Part shown: in pieces, positions 25,775-33,299 of the stretch
Position numbering within the stretch: the first letter of the stretch is position 1
How the letters are laid out: each line of letters begins with the position of its first letter
Assembly (NCBI RefSeq): GCF_030273315.1
Contig: NZ_CP127176.1
Coordinates: 22,342-86,341 of the forward strand
Direction: 5' to 3'
Source of the DNA: Natrialbaceae archaeon AArc-T1-2
GTDB taxonomy: Archaea > Halobacteriota > Halobacteria > Halobacteriales > Natrialbaceae
DNA: 64,000 bases
Program-made: the position numbers and the translations under genes
The notes under the pieces: generated by a model
Database searches by the model: none
What the model was told of the DNA's origin: nothing
Seen by the model: the letters and a program-made list of their open reading frames with translations, nothing else

Positions 25775-26401
25775 ATGGCTGTACTGGACGATCTTTCAGG
25801 GTTCGAGTTCAAGGACGTGATAGAGGACGTCTTCCGCAATCTCGGCTACGAGAACGTCCGTCAGGCCGACCGAACCGCCGACGAGGGTCGCGCGTCATCA
25901 TGGAGGAGGTCGTCGACGGCACCCGGCGCGCGATCATCGTGGAGTGCAAGCACACGGGGACGGTCGGGCGCCCGGTCGTCCAGAAGCTCCACTCGGCGAT
26001 CGCGACGTTCGACTTCGACAGCCCGAAACGTGGGATGGTCTTCACGACCGGCCGGTTTACGAACCCAGCCCAGGAGTACGCCAACCGTCTCCAAGAAAAC
26101 GATGGCCCCCATCTACGAGTTGCTCGACGGCGAGGACCTCCGGGAGATCGCCTGCACCAGCCACACGAAAACGGAGCGGCTGGAAGGCGAGCCGGTCTGT
26201 ACGGGCTGTGCGGTGACCGAACGGTTCGTGCTGAAGACGAAGTACTTCTACGACGACTAGAATCTCGAGGTGTTCCGCGAGGAGTACGCCGCCATGCCCC
26301 TTCACGAGAAGGCGATGGAGAACAAGATGCTAGCGGGAGGTAGTGTGGTCGCGGCACTTCTGGTGGTCATCGGCCTACTCGTGGTCGGCGGCGTCATTTA
26401 G
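25775..26401 (+). pseudogene. Broken Mrr-like restriction endonuclease with C-terminal membrane segment
   Basis: From ATG 25775 the product begins LDDLSGFEFKDVIEDVFRNL (typical Mrr start). At about 25889 one base is missing and the correct reading moves to the next frame, which carries RRAIIVECKHTGTVGRPVVQ (the E-x-K core), VFTTGRFTNPAQEYA. Near 26105 an extra C restores the original frame (IYELLDGEDLREI, then CTSHTKTERLEGEPVCTGC). A TAG at 26258-26260 interrupts it again before a short tail ending in a hydrophobic segment (VVAALLVVIGLLVVGGVI), a probable membrane anchor. With three lesions it should be inactive. The intact gene would have been a membrane-tethered Mrr-type nuclease. Confidence 0.82.
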
Positions 26402-26563
26402 AACGACTGCACTCTCACGTAGGCTCAGCGATAGAGTGTCTCTGTTCAGCAAGTCTTTCTGTAGATATGATGGAGGGCGGAGAAGCCCATTACGAATGGG
26501 TGCTATGCCGCTGAAATGAAACTAGAGGGTAGATTAATTGCCGTAAAATTCAAGCGGCCCCCT

Positions 26564-27958
26564 TCAGTGACCGTTTTCGACAGGTCGAAAATCGAACTCG
26601 CGGCTGTTCGCCGGTGCGTCATCGGGGACCTCGTTGTGATTGAGCAGGTACTCGGGCCACGCCTCATATGCGAGTCCGACGAGTAGAGGCTCCACTTCTG
26701 CGAGGTACGCTGGATAGCCGTACGGTCCTGGATATACTTCTGGATCCCAGGCGCGAATCCACAGATACGTCTGTTCTTTGAGTTGGTGCGTCCCTTGTTC
26801 GAAGAGTTCGCTCGCCCAACTGAGTTTCTTCGACTCTTCTCCGAATACTGTCTCCGAGAGTTCTCCTACGTGCCAATAGCTTCCGTCACCCCAACGAGCG
26901 AAACTCCGTGTCCCGCTTCGGTCTTTCGCAATCTCCTCGAAGTTAGCACTCAGTTCGTTCTTTTTCCCGTACGCCTCACCTTTTCCGATGTACCGTGGGA
27001 CAACATCTGTTGGGGAGGGATTCACAGAGTTGAGTTGAAAGAGGACATAGAGTAAGCCACTCTCTCCCTCTTTCACGCCGTTCCTGTGAACACATCGTTT
27101 TCCCTCTCGGCGAATCCGTTCGTCAATAGCGTCGCTTCGCTTGAGCACTGTCGAGGACCCAAGTGTCTTCGTCTCGACAACGAGGTCTTCGTCAGTCTCG
27201 AAGAGCGGTATCGGATCTGCCACCTCGGAGTCGTTGATGTCTCGACAGATGGTCTTCTCGACCCACTCGTACCAGAGTTCGATCTTATTTTCGGCAGTCA
27301 CCTTCTCAGCGGGGAGTTCAGCGAGTCGTGCAGTTTCCTCATTCAACGATTTGTTGTCCTCGTCAACCCATTCGTGACCTACTTTCCCCATCTCGTGGGG
27401 GACACGGTTGGGGACGAAGTCGCGATTGGCGAACACACGGTCGAACCGGGAAAGTGAGTGAACCAGACCGACCATCTTCCCCTCGAGTTCGTGCCGGTAC
27501 GTCGGGTACCCGTACGGACCCGTCTCTAAATCGTCGACGTCGACTACCCACGCGTACAGCTGTGATGCCGATTTTTCATAGACTGTTGCGATGTGGTCGT
27601 ACTTCCCGTAACTGCCCCACGACCCATCGTCTTCCCACTCCGAAATGGGAAGGGCGTCCCGGAGCTTTCTGAAGTGGTTCATCAGTCGACTCGCGACGTT
27701 GCTTGTTTCGCCGATGTACACCGGAATCACGTCGAAAGGTCCGTCTACGGGCTCGTCAAGGAAGTACAACATATACAGATAGTCACCACTCCCCCGACCC
27801 AGGCGATACGTATCGTAATCGTCGGCCATCGATAAGTCCGAGCCGCTGTCGTTGACCATCGGAACCGGATCCGGAGTTGCAGCCGACTGGATGTCTGAGA
27901 GAATTGCCCTCCGCACAAATTCATCCCAGACCTTCTCTTTTGATCGTCTATCCGACAT
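26564..27958 (-). CDS. Large tandem GIY-YIG domain protein
   Basis: A 464-residue protein with two distant GIY-YIG-like modules. Module 1, near residues 55-110, has GDYLYMLYFLDEP ... VIPVYIGETSNVASRLMNHF. Module 2, near 285-345, has SGLLYVLFQLNS ... VVPRYIGKGEAYGKKNELSANF. Each is followed by a similar 'W(G/D)xxSYWH / GSYGKYDH' segment and a YPGPYGYPAYLAEVEPLLVGL-type end (GPYGYPTYRHELEGKMVGL in module 1). The chain is therefore an internal duplication of about 220 residues. Module 2 lacks the Arg after YIGKG at the expected place, so only one half may be catalytic. No partner gene adjoins it. Confidence 0.8.
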   Translation of the reverse strand: MSDRRSKEKVWDEFVRRAILSDIQSAATPDPVPMVNDSGSDLSMADDYDTYRLGRGSGDYLYMLYFLDEPVDGPFDVIPVYIGETSNVASRLMNHFRKLRDALPISEWEDDGSWGSYGKYDHIATVYEKSASQLYAWVVDVDDLETGPYGYPTYRHELEGKMVGLVHSLSRFDRVFANRDFVPNRVPHEMGKVGHEWVDEDNKSLNEETARLAELPAEKVTAENKIELWYEWVEKTICRDINDSEVADPIPLFETDEDLVVETKTLGSSTVLKRSDAIDERIRREGKRCVHRNGVKEGESGLLYVLFQLNSVNPSPTDVVPRYIGKGEAYGKKNELSANFEEIAKDRSGTRSFARWGDGSYWHVGELSETVFGEESKKLSWASELFEQGTHQLKEQTYLWIRAWDPEVYPGPYGYPAYLAEVEPLLVGLAYEAWPEYLLNHNEVPDDAPANSREFDFRPVENGH

Positions 27959-28054
27959 TGCCGGGAGAAGACAACATACGATAATAAAGTTGGTTGGGAC
28001 GATTTAGAGCAATACCCGATTTCCAGTTGATCTCCTAAAAGAGCCCACAGGAGA

Positions 28055-28450
28055 CTATGCCAGATGCGACACTTCGTCTGGCTCTTCGACGTCGTCGAAC
28101 TCGCCGCGCTCCACAGGTTCCCAGTCCTCATCCGGATCTGGACTCCACCAGTCGACTTCGTAGGCGCCCGGTGCGCCGAAAACCTTCACGCGTGCCGACC
28201 CATCGGGCAGGTCGCGACGCAGTTTCTCGTCGACGTGGAGATTCCAGGTCGTGGTTGTATCGAAGCAGGCGAGCACGGCCTCCTCGTAGCCGCGTGTCTC
28301 TCGGGACTCCTGAAGTTCGACCTGGGTGTTGCAGTTCTTGCAAAACACCCCTTCGAAGGGAATGTGACTGAAGACCTCCTGCCCGCAGACGGGGCACCAG
28401 AGGAACTCGAACAGTGCCTCACTGTGTTGGTTGAGTACTTCTAGACTCAT
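28055..28450 (-). CDS. DUF7567-type zinc-ribbon protein
   Basis: A 131-residue protein from ATG 28450 (MSLEVLNQHSEALFEFLWCP). Two CxxC knuckles, CPVCG and CKNCN, form a zinc ribbon in the first third. The rest is an acidic beta-rich domain with YEVDWWSPDPDEDW. This matches a haloarchaeal plasmid family that I recall as DUF7567, usually found next to DUF7568 and DUF7995 genes, exactly as here. Function unknown; the ribbon suggests nucleic acid or protein contact. Confidence 0.75.
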   Translation of the reverse strand: MSLEVLNQHSEALFEFLWCPVCGQEVFSHIPFEGVFCKNCNTQVELQESRETRGYEEAVLACFDTTTTWNLHVDEKLRRDLPDGSARVKVFGAPGAYEVDWWSPDPDEDWEPVERGEFDDVEEPDEVSHLA

Positions 28451-28459
28451 TGTTGGACC

Positions 28460-28478
28460 GACCCGGTCGAACCGGGTC
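28460..28478 (-). promoter_or_regulatory. Leader hairpin upstream of the DUF7567 gene
   Basis: Stem GACCCGG / CCGGGTC with a UUCGA-type loop, 10 nt before the start and about 20 nt after a T5 run; GGGTGA precedes the stem. Confidence 0.5.
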
Positions 28479-28506
28479 ACCCGTTCTACTCGGATGAAAA
28501 ACAGCA

Positions 28507-28889
28507 CTACGGGCGTCCTCTCAGATACCACTTGGTGCCGTAGACGATGCGCGATGGAGCTTCGTACCCGCAGTCGTGGCAGTCGAACCAGCGCTGGACT
28601 TTCGCTCCGTCTGCTGACTTCTCATCGACGAGGATGTCCTCGTTCTGGATTCGGGACAACTCAATTCGGGCGCTGGCCGCTTCCGGAGCTCGCCACGGAA
28701 CGATTTCGCGTCCTTCGTCTCGTACCCCCGCGACCACACTGGGTGGCCGTCGACGAGGATTGCGCCACGCCACTTGTAGCGGTAGGAGTCTGGCGCTCTG
28801 TACAGGACAGCCCGAGCGCCAGTCTCGGTGTTCCGATGCGCCAACGTTGGCGACCGGCTCTCGCGTCGCCAGCTGGTGATTCTGGGCAT
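28507..28889 (-). pseudogene. DUF7568-type zinc-finger gene with a one-base deletion
   Basis: The N-terminal part from ATG 28889 (MPRITSWRRESRSPTLAHRN ... WRGAILVDGHPVWSRGYETK) and the C-terminal part in another frame (VDEKSADGAKVQRWFDCHDC ... YGTKWYLRG) are halves of one protein. They meet at about 28641-28646, where CCCGAATCCAG would read P-E-C-Q if one G were restored (TGCCAG). The lost base destroys a zinc cysteine and shifts the frame. Otherwise the gene is well preserved, so the loss is recent or is a sequencing error. It sits between the DUF7995- and DUF7567-type genes. Confidence 0.75.
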
Positions 28890-28892
28890 TGT

Positions 28893-29378
28893 TTAGAAAT
28901 GGACATCAACGGGCACGATCCAGAGCTCCTCGCTCTCCTCGAGGACTCGATCCAGCTGCCCTCGGTGCCAAATCCCGCAACCGCATTCGTCGTACAGGAA
29001 GATCGAGGGACCGTCGTACGCACCGACTTGATGGAAGGCATGCCGGGCGAGACCTCTATTACGCATTATCTCATCATCGCTGAGTTTGTCGAGCGCTTCC
29101 CGTACTCGTTTGAGGTTCCGCTGGAACTTGCTCTTCGTCGCGTCCCAACCGCGCTCCAGGGGTTCCTGGACTTCGTCAGAGTCTACCCGCGTTGCAACTG
29201 GGGAGTCGCCCCAACGAGCATTCTCTGCCACCGTCGAGCCTTCTTGATCGAACGTGACGAAGTAGTCGAATACGGTGCCACCGTGCGGATCGGCTCTAAC
29301 CAGCCGATCGAGCACTGCTTTGCCGGTGGCTACTGCGTCGTTTCGCGTCGATGCCTCTACCAGGGTGTAAATGACCAT
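28893..29378 (-). CDS. DUF7995-type protein
   Basis: A 161-residue protein: VIYTLVEASTRNDAVATGKA, VFDYFVTFDQ, a helical middle, and the end FLYDECGCGIWHRGQLDRVL then LWIVPVDV. The layout (TLVEAST ... YDE.G ... L....ELW.VP.D) recurs in the middle of the 35428-36312 protein, so the two are paralogous. I recall the family as DUF7995; function unknown. It is the first gene of the three-gene set and begins directly after a nine-pair hairpin. Confidence 0.7.
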   Translation of the reverse strand: MVIYTLVEASTRNDAVATGKAVLDRLVRADPHGGTVFDYFVTFDQEGSTVAENARWGDSPVATRVDSDEVQEPLERGWDATKSKFQRNLKRVREALDKLSDDEIMRNRGLARHAFHQVGAYDGPSIFLYDECGCGIWHRGQLDRVLEESEELWIVPVDVHF

Positions 29379-29408
29379 GTGCGTCGGTATTCACCTTTGC
29401 CGACGCAC
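29379..29408 (-). promoter_or_regulatory. Leader hairpin abutting the DUF7995 start codon
   Basis: Nine-pair stem GTGCGTCGG / CCGACGCAC with loop CAAAGGTGAATA ends one base before ATG 29378, so it could hide the start codon. Confidence 0.6.
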
Positions 29409-29488
29409 GCAACTTCGCTCCGTATCACTGCTTGATGCGCCGGCCTCTATCGCCCGGTGATCGATAACCACCACCAAATGCGCGCTCG

Positions 29489-29643
29489 CTATATGTCGTC
29501 TTTCTTCGACCCTGTGGCATCCATGACGGTGATCGTCAGGTCGCCGCTCTCGTAATCAGCTTCGAAACCGACGGCGATGGAATCCAACATGCGAGCCGCG
29601 TAGGAGGTGCGGTGCCGTTTGAGCAACTCTATCTGCCAGCAGG
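29489..29643 (-). pseudogene. C-terminal gene remnant
   Basis: A minus-strand frame open from 29643 to TAG 29489-29491 encodes ELLKRHRTSYAARMLDSIAV then GFEADYESGDLTITVMDA. It is strongly protein-like but has no start before the internal Met, so it looks like the tail of a lost gene. Not assigned to a family. Nothing else is seen in 29409-29688. Confidence 0.4.
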
Positions 29644-29688
29644 ATTAATTAACCGCTATAACGCAGATAGTCGCAGCTGCAGATGGAA

Positions 29689-30108
29689 CTATTCTTCAAT
29701 TCCGTCGAAGGAGATTCCTCTGATGCGATATTGATGTTTCCCTTCGATGTCTTTGCGACGAGTTGCCCGTTCTGAGTCGGTAATGATGAGTACTGGACTT
29801 GAGCGACCGTCTCGCCGGGCGTAATTCTTAAGATCTGGAATCGCCGCCGACACGGATGTCTCGACTTCGATTAATGACAGAGGAAACTTTCCGAAGAAAT
29901 CTGCCCCCAACATTGAGAAATTGCGTATATCCACAATGAGGTCTGGTGCTCCTGATTGTCCGTCGAAGTGGCGGCGATCAACCGACAAGTCACCGAGTTT
30001 TTCTTCGGAACCGTTTTTCCGAACTACTAACTCCGCGTCATCGTACTTCTCTTTCAGACATTCGTACGTATTCGCAACGATCTCGTTGTGCTCGTAGGTA
30101 TCAGTCAT
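29689..30108 (-). CDS. Small nuclease-like protein, fourth gene of the ATPase/coiled-coil operon
   Basis: 139 residues from ATG 30108, one base after the upstream stop; a GTG at 30117 would overlap. The order of features, an N-terminal helix (NEIVANTYECLKEKYDDAEL), GAPDLIVDIRN, FPLSLIEVETS and a helix-strand end with PVLIITDSERATRRK, resembles a PD-(D/E)XK fold: D in PDLIVD and E-V-E in place of E-x-K. The expected Lys is missing, so it may be an inactive or atypical nuclease. It is translationally linked to the coiled-coil genes. Confidence 0.65.
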   Translation of the reverse strand: MTDTYEHNEIVANTYECLKEKYDDAELVVRKNGSEEKLGDLSVDRRHFDGQSGAPDLIVDIRNFSMLGADFFGKFPLSLIEVETSVSAAIPDLKNYARRDGRSSPVLIITDSERATRRKDIEGKHQYRIRGISFDGIEE

Positions 30109-30109
30109 G

Positions 30110-31651
30110 TTACGCACCCTCGATCGAGATGGAGACTAAGCCTTCATCCTTGAGGTCATGAATGACTCCAAGAACCTCCGTCTGGTCCATCTCTAACTCA
30201 CCAGAAATCGACTTGATTACATCGCTGTTCGTACCCTTGTTTGCTTCCCCATCTAATATGAACTCGAATACACTCGCTTGTGTTGGATCGAGATGGTCTT
30301 CAGTAATGATGTCCGTAATCTCGGTGCGGATCGTTCGGCACTCCCGTGCCTGTTGCACGAGGTCTTCGACAGTCTCTGCTCGGGATACGGCTAGTTCCAC
30401 TTCATTGAGTGACTGGGCTTTTTCGTTGATCCCGAATATCTCGGCCAGTTCTTTCCCGGTTTGGATTTCATGTTCAATTCTATTTCTGAGGCCCTTGAGT
30501 TCCTGTTCTGCCTTTTCGATCAGCTCGGAGAATCCCTCCTGTGCTTCGTCGTAGTCCTCTATATCCCCACTGAGTATCCTGTCACGGGTGGTGAGAAGGT
30601 CACGATGTTTAGTATCGATTCTCGATAAGGATGTTCGGATAAAATCGAGGGACTCTGTCGAGTTATCTGGTACTCCAAATCGACGGACAGACTCGGTAGC
30701 AACGTCGTTCATCACATCAAAAATAGAGAGGACCTCACGACAACCCGTGACTACATCATTAACAGTTTCGGCGGCTCGTAATTTGTTTTCAAGCTCATCT
30801 TGCCCGGTGTCGGTTGGAGAACCCACTGACACTTCGGTCAGTAACTCGTATCGTTCGTGGAGCTTAGATACGACATTCTCGGCGTCTGAGAGAGTCTTCT
30901 CTGCTTCAAGGACACGCTCGCGAGCCAGTGTTGTGAACTGCTCGAAGGCATTCGCGTCGTCGACAATTGATTGGATCCGGTCGAAGAGTAAATCATCAAT
31001 ACGGGTACGAACATCTGACCCCAACGGCTCGGGGAGGTCACTGTTCCAGGGATACGGCCAACGCCCTGCAATATCTTCCAGATCATCCGCGATATTATCA
31101 ATCTTATCAACGCTACTTACATCGGCCAGTTCTCCCTTGACCAACCGAGCTACTGAGGTGTGTACCGTTCCATCAGCATTGATTGACTGCAAGGCGGTTT
31201 TTGCAGTATCAATGGCCGAGTTAACTCGATCGACATCTTGTTCGACGACCTCAATCAACTCTTCTCTGACATCCTCATCCAGGGGACCTGTCCCAGCGTT
31301 AACCAACCAATCTTCGATATCTTCGACCGTTTTTTCAGCCTCGGGATGATGAAGGACACTTCGAAAGTCTGCCACAAAGTCCTCAAGATCGTCTTCGAAC
31401 TCACCTGGTTTGAACGATGCGGAGCCTGCAACGAGATTCTCGAAGAAATCACCTAATGAGCGATCGAAGGCCTCTCGCACCATCTTCTGCTCTTCTTCGT
31501 CGAGATTATTCAGTGTCGACCTTGTTTCTTCGTCCAGCTCGTCGAGGGTGTCTTCAAGATCGTCCAATGCAGTCTTCTCGTCGTGGATGTCTTGCTCTAC
31601 CTCTAGCGCCTCCTCAAGAGTGCTGAGAGAGTCTGGACCAGCATCACTCAT
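30110..31651 (-). CDS. Long coiled-coil protein with C-terminal winged helix
   Basis: 513 residues from ATG 31651. Nearly all of it is acidic helix: heptad-like stretches at about 10-50, 60-110, 230-290 and 350-400, broken near residue 195 by a short Pro/Gly/Trp-rich loop (GRWPYPWNSDLPEPLGSD). The last 70 residues (DPTQASVFEFILDGEANKGT, then SDVIKSISGELEMDQTEVLG and DLKDEGLVSISIEGA) form a clear winged-helix pattern. The design recalls kleisin/KITE or MukE-like partners of SMC-type systems, but no sequence match is recognised. The start overlaps the previous gene by 8 bases. Confidence 0.75.
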   Translation of the reverse strand: MSDAGPDSLSTLEEALEVEQDIHDEKTALDDLEDTLDELDEETRSTLNNLDEEEQKMVREAFDRSLGDFFENLVAGSASFKPGEFEDDLEDFVADFRSVLHHPEAEKTVEDIEDWLVNAGTGPLDEDVREELIEVVEQDVDRVNSAIDTAKTALQSINADGTVHTSVARLVKGELADVSSVDKIDNIADDLEDIAGRWPYPWNSDLPEPLGSDVRTRIDDLLFDRIQSIVDDANAFEQFTTLARERVLEAEKTLSDAENVVSKLHERYELLTEVSVGSPTDTGQDELENKLRAAETVNDVVTGCREVLSIFDVMNDVATESVRRFGVPDNSTESLDFIRTSLSRIDTKHRDLLTTRDRILSGDIEDYDEAQEGFSELIEKAEQELKGLRNRIEHEIQTGKELAEIFGINEKAQSLNEVELAVSRAETVEDLVQQARECRTIRTEITDIITEDHLDPTQASVFEFILDGEANKGTNSDVIKSISGELEMDQTEVLGVIHDLKDEGLVSISIEGA

Positions 31652-33299
31652 TGTTGACCTCCATGTGTTCATTCAGGGACTGAAGCTGGGTTCGCCTGCT
31701 TTCACGTTCCGTTTCGAGTTCGTCAATTTCACCAGCGAGCCGTTCCAGCTGATCAACAACTTGGAATACCTCATCAATGTCTTGACGTGCATCCGTTAAC
31801 ATTTCATCCCACTCTTCCTGAATATCGCGGATATTATCTGCTCCATTCGAGAAATCAAGGCCAGGGAGTTCTGATTTCACATCTTCGAGAACTGTTTCAC
31901 ACCTTTCCTCGACTGTATCTTTTACAGCATCTTTTGGTGGGAGATCGACATTCACCGAACTGGCCTCGATCGTCGCATATGCAGAGTTAATGTCGTCTAT
32001 CTTTGTTTTTGTCCGGTCGGCGAGACTCTGGAGACGATTCGTGTGTTCGCCGAGGTCTGTTTCTCGGGATTCGAGTTCTTGACGCCGGTCGTCGATATTC
32101 TCCTGAAGAGTTGAGTACAGACTAGAACGTCCCTCACGATCGTATCCAAGCACGAATTTTGCAGTGGGTTGTGAAACCCGATCAGCGACCCGACAGAACT
32201 CTCGAAGATCACCGACGACACTAGAGTCGTGTTGTACTTTCCCACTGGGATACACCGAGCTATGATCTTCAATACGGTCGTATACTGCATCGAGCTGATC
32301 AATCGTCTCATCAAGAGATTCTTTTGCTTTCTCGTACTCGATATTGATTTTATTCTCTTCGTCTTGAATAACCTGGATCGCATCGACCATCCGAACTAGT
32401 AAGTCTGCGAGATCAGATCCCGTACCGTCGTATTGATTCGAGAGAACTCGAAGGAGGCCTGGCTCTTGCATGTACGTCGTTGCCAAATCTGCGCGAGGCG
32501 AAAGCCGGTTGAGTTTCGTTCGGAGATTTAGCGTATCGGCCTCCTCTGCCTTTTGAATCGCCGTGGTGAATTCCGAACGAAAGTCGTTCTGCCGCTGATC
32601 GTATCCATATTCAATGATACGCGTGTAACCACCACCACCCCCCGAAATTGGGCCCAGGTATTTTTTAGAGTCTAGACCTCGATCACGCGCTGTCTCAAAG
32701 AACCTAAGACACCTATCTCGTTCTTCGGAAGCGGCACGTGCTAACAGGAGATAATCGACACGGGCGTTCTGGGAGGCTGTCAACCGATTCTCGAACATAT
32801 CGAATAGCTCTGTAGAGCTTTGATCTCCCAAGGTGACGGGAAAGAGCGTTTTGAGATTCTTCTGGAACTCGTCCGTCTGCTGTTCAATCCTCGTTGCGAA
32901 GTACTCGTTGAGCTTTTCGATGTAGTAATCAATTTTCCGAACGCCCTCGTCGGCGATGTCGTCTCGACTGATCGTCTCCGGGATGGGAGCAGTCTGATCA
33001 AGTTCTAGTAGATTGTACAGAAGGCTGGTCGCAAAGGTGTCCAACCGTCGTTCGTCAAGTGTTGTGACTTGGAGTTGATCAAGTTCGGCGGCTACTTGAA
33101 TACGTTCGTCGCTGCTGGAAATGAATTCTTGGGTAGCAGTCTCGACATCCCGGATGTCGTCATCGTTCCCAAGGAGTACGATCGTGAATATACAATTCGG
33201 CTCAAGCGCGTCCTTGGCAACTTCATCCTGTAAAAATGGCTGAACTAGGGGTTCAAGCGCCGACTCTTCGGCCGGAAGGGGATAGAGTGAAGTGTTCAT
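31644..33299 (-). CDS. Coiled-coil protein of the four-gene operon
   Basis: 551 residues. An alpha/beta-looking N-terminus (residues 1-75, with NCIFTIVLLGNDDD) is followed by helical regions: SQNARVDYLLLARAASEERDR near 175-195, a Gly-rich break GPISGGGGGYTRIIEYGYD near 220-238, and strongly heptad-like coiled coils from about 310-370, 400-450 and 490-545. No P-loop is present. The Gly-rich loop is a possible hinge or ligand site. I do not recognise the family. ATGA overlap with the ATPase gene upstream implies fixed stoichiometry with it. Confidence 0.75.
   Translation of the reverse strand: MNTSLYPLPAEESALEPLVQPFLQDEVAKDALEPNCIFTIVLLGNDDDIRDVETATQEFISSSDERIQVAAELDQLQVTTLDERRLDTFATSLLYNLLELDQTAPIPETISRDDIADEGVRKIDYYIEKLNEYFATRIEQQTDEFQKNLKTLFPVTLGDQSSTELFDMFENRLTASQNARVDYLLLARAASEERDRCLRFFETARDRGLDSKKYLGPISGGGGGYTRIIEYGYDQRQNDFRSEFTTAIQKAEEADTLNLRTKLNRLSPRADLATTYMQEPGLLRVLSNQYDGTGSDLADLLVRMVDAIQVIQDEENKINIEYEKAKESLDETIDQLDAVYDRIEDHSSVYPSGKVQHDSSVVGDLREFCRVADRVSQPTAKFVLGYDREGRSSLYSTLQENIDDRRQELESRETDLGEHTNRLQSLADRTKTKIDDINSAYATIEASSVNVDLPPKDAVKDTVEERCETVLEDVKSELPGLDFSNGADNIRDIQEEWDEMLTDARQDIDEVFQVVDQLERLAGEIDELETERESRRTQLQSLNEHMEVNNE

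Noticed and set aside
28431..29435. A 334-codon plus-strand frame
   Set aside because: It lies antisense to the DUF7567/DUF7568/DUF7995-type genes, which have zinc motifs and protein-like patterns. Long antisense frames arise easily in GC-rich haloarchaeal DNA.
31297..31308. TTAACCAACC half-site
   Set aside because: It resembles an arm of the dispersed inverted repeat but has no partner arm at 18-22 nt and lies inside a coding region.
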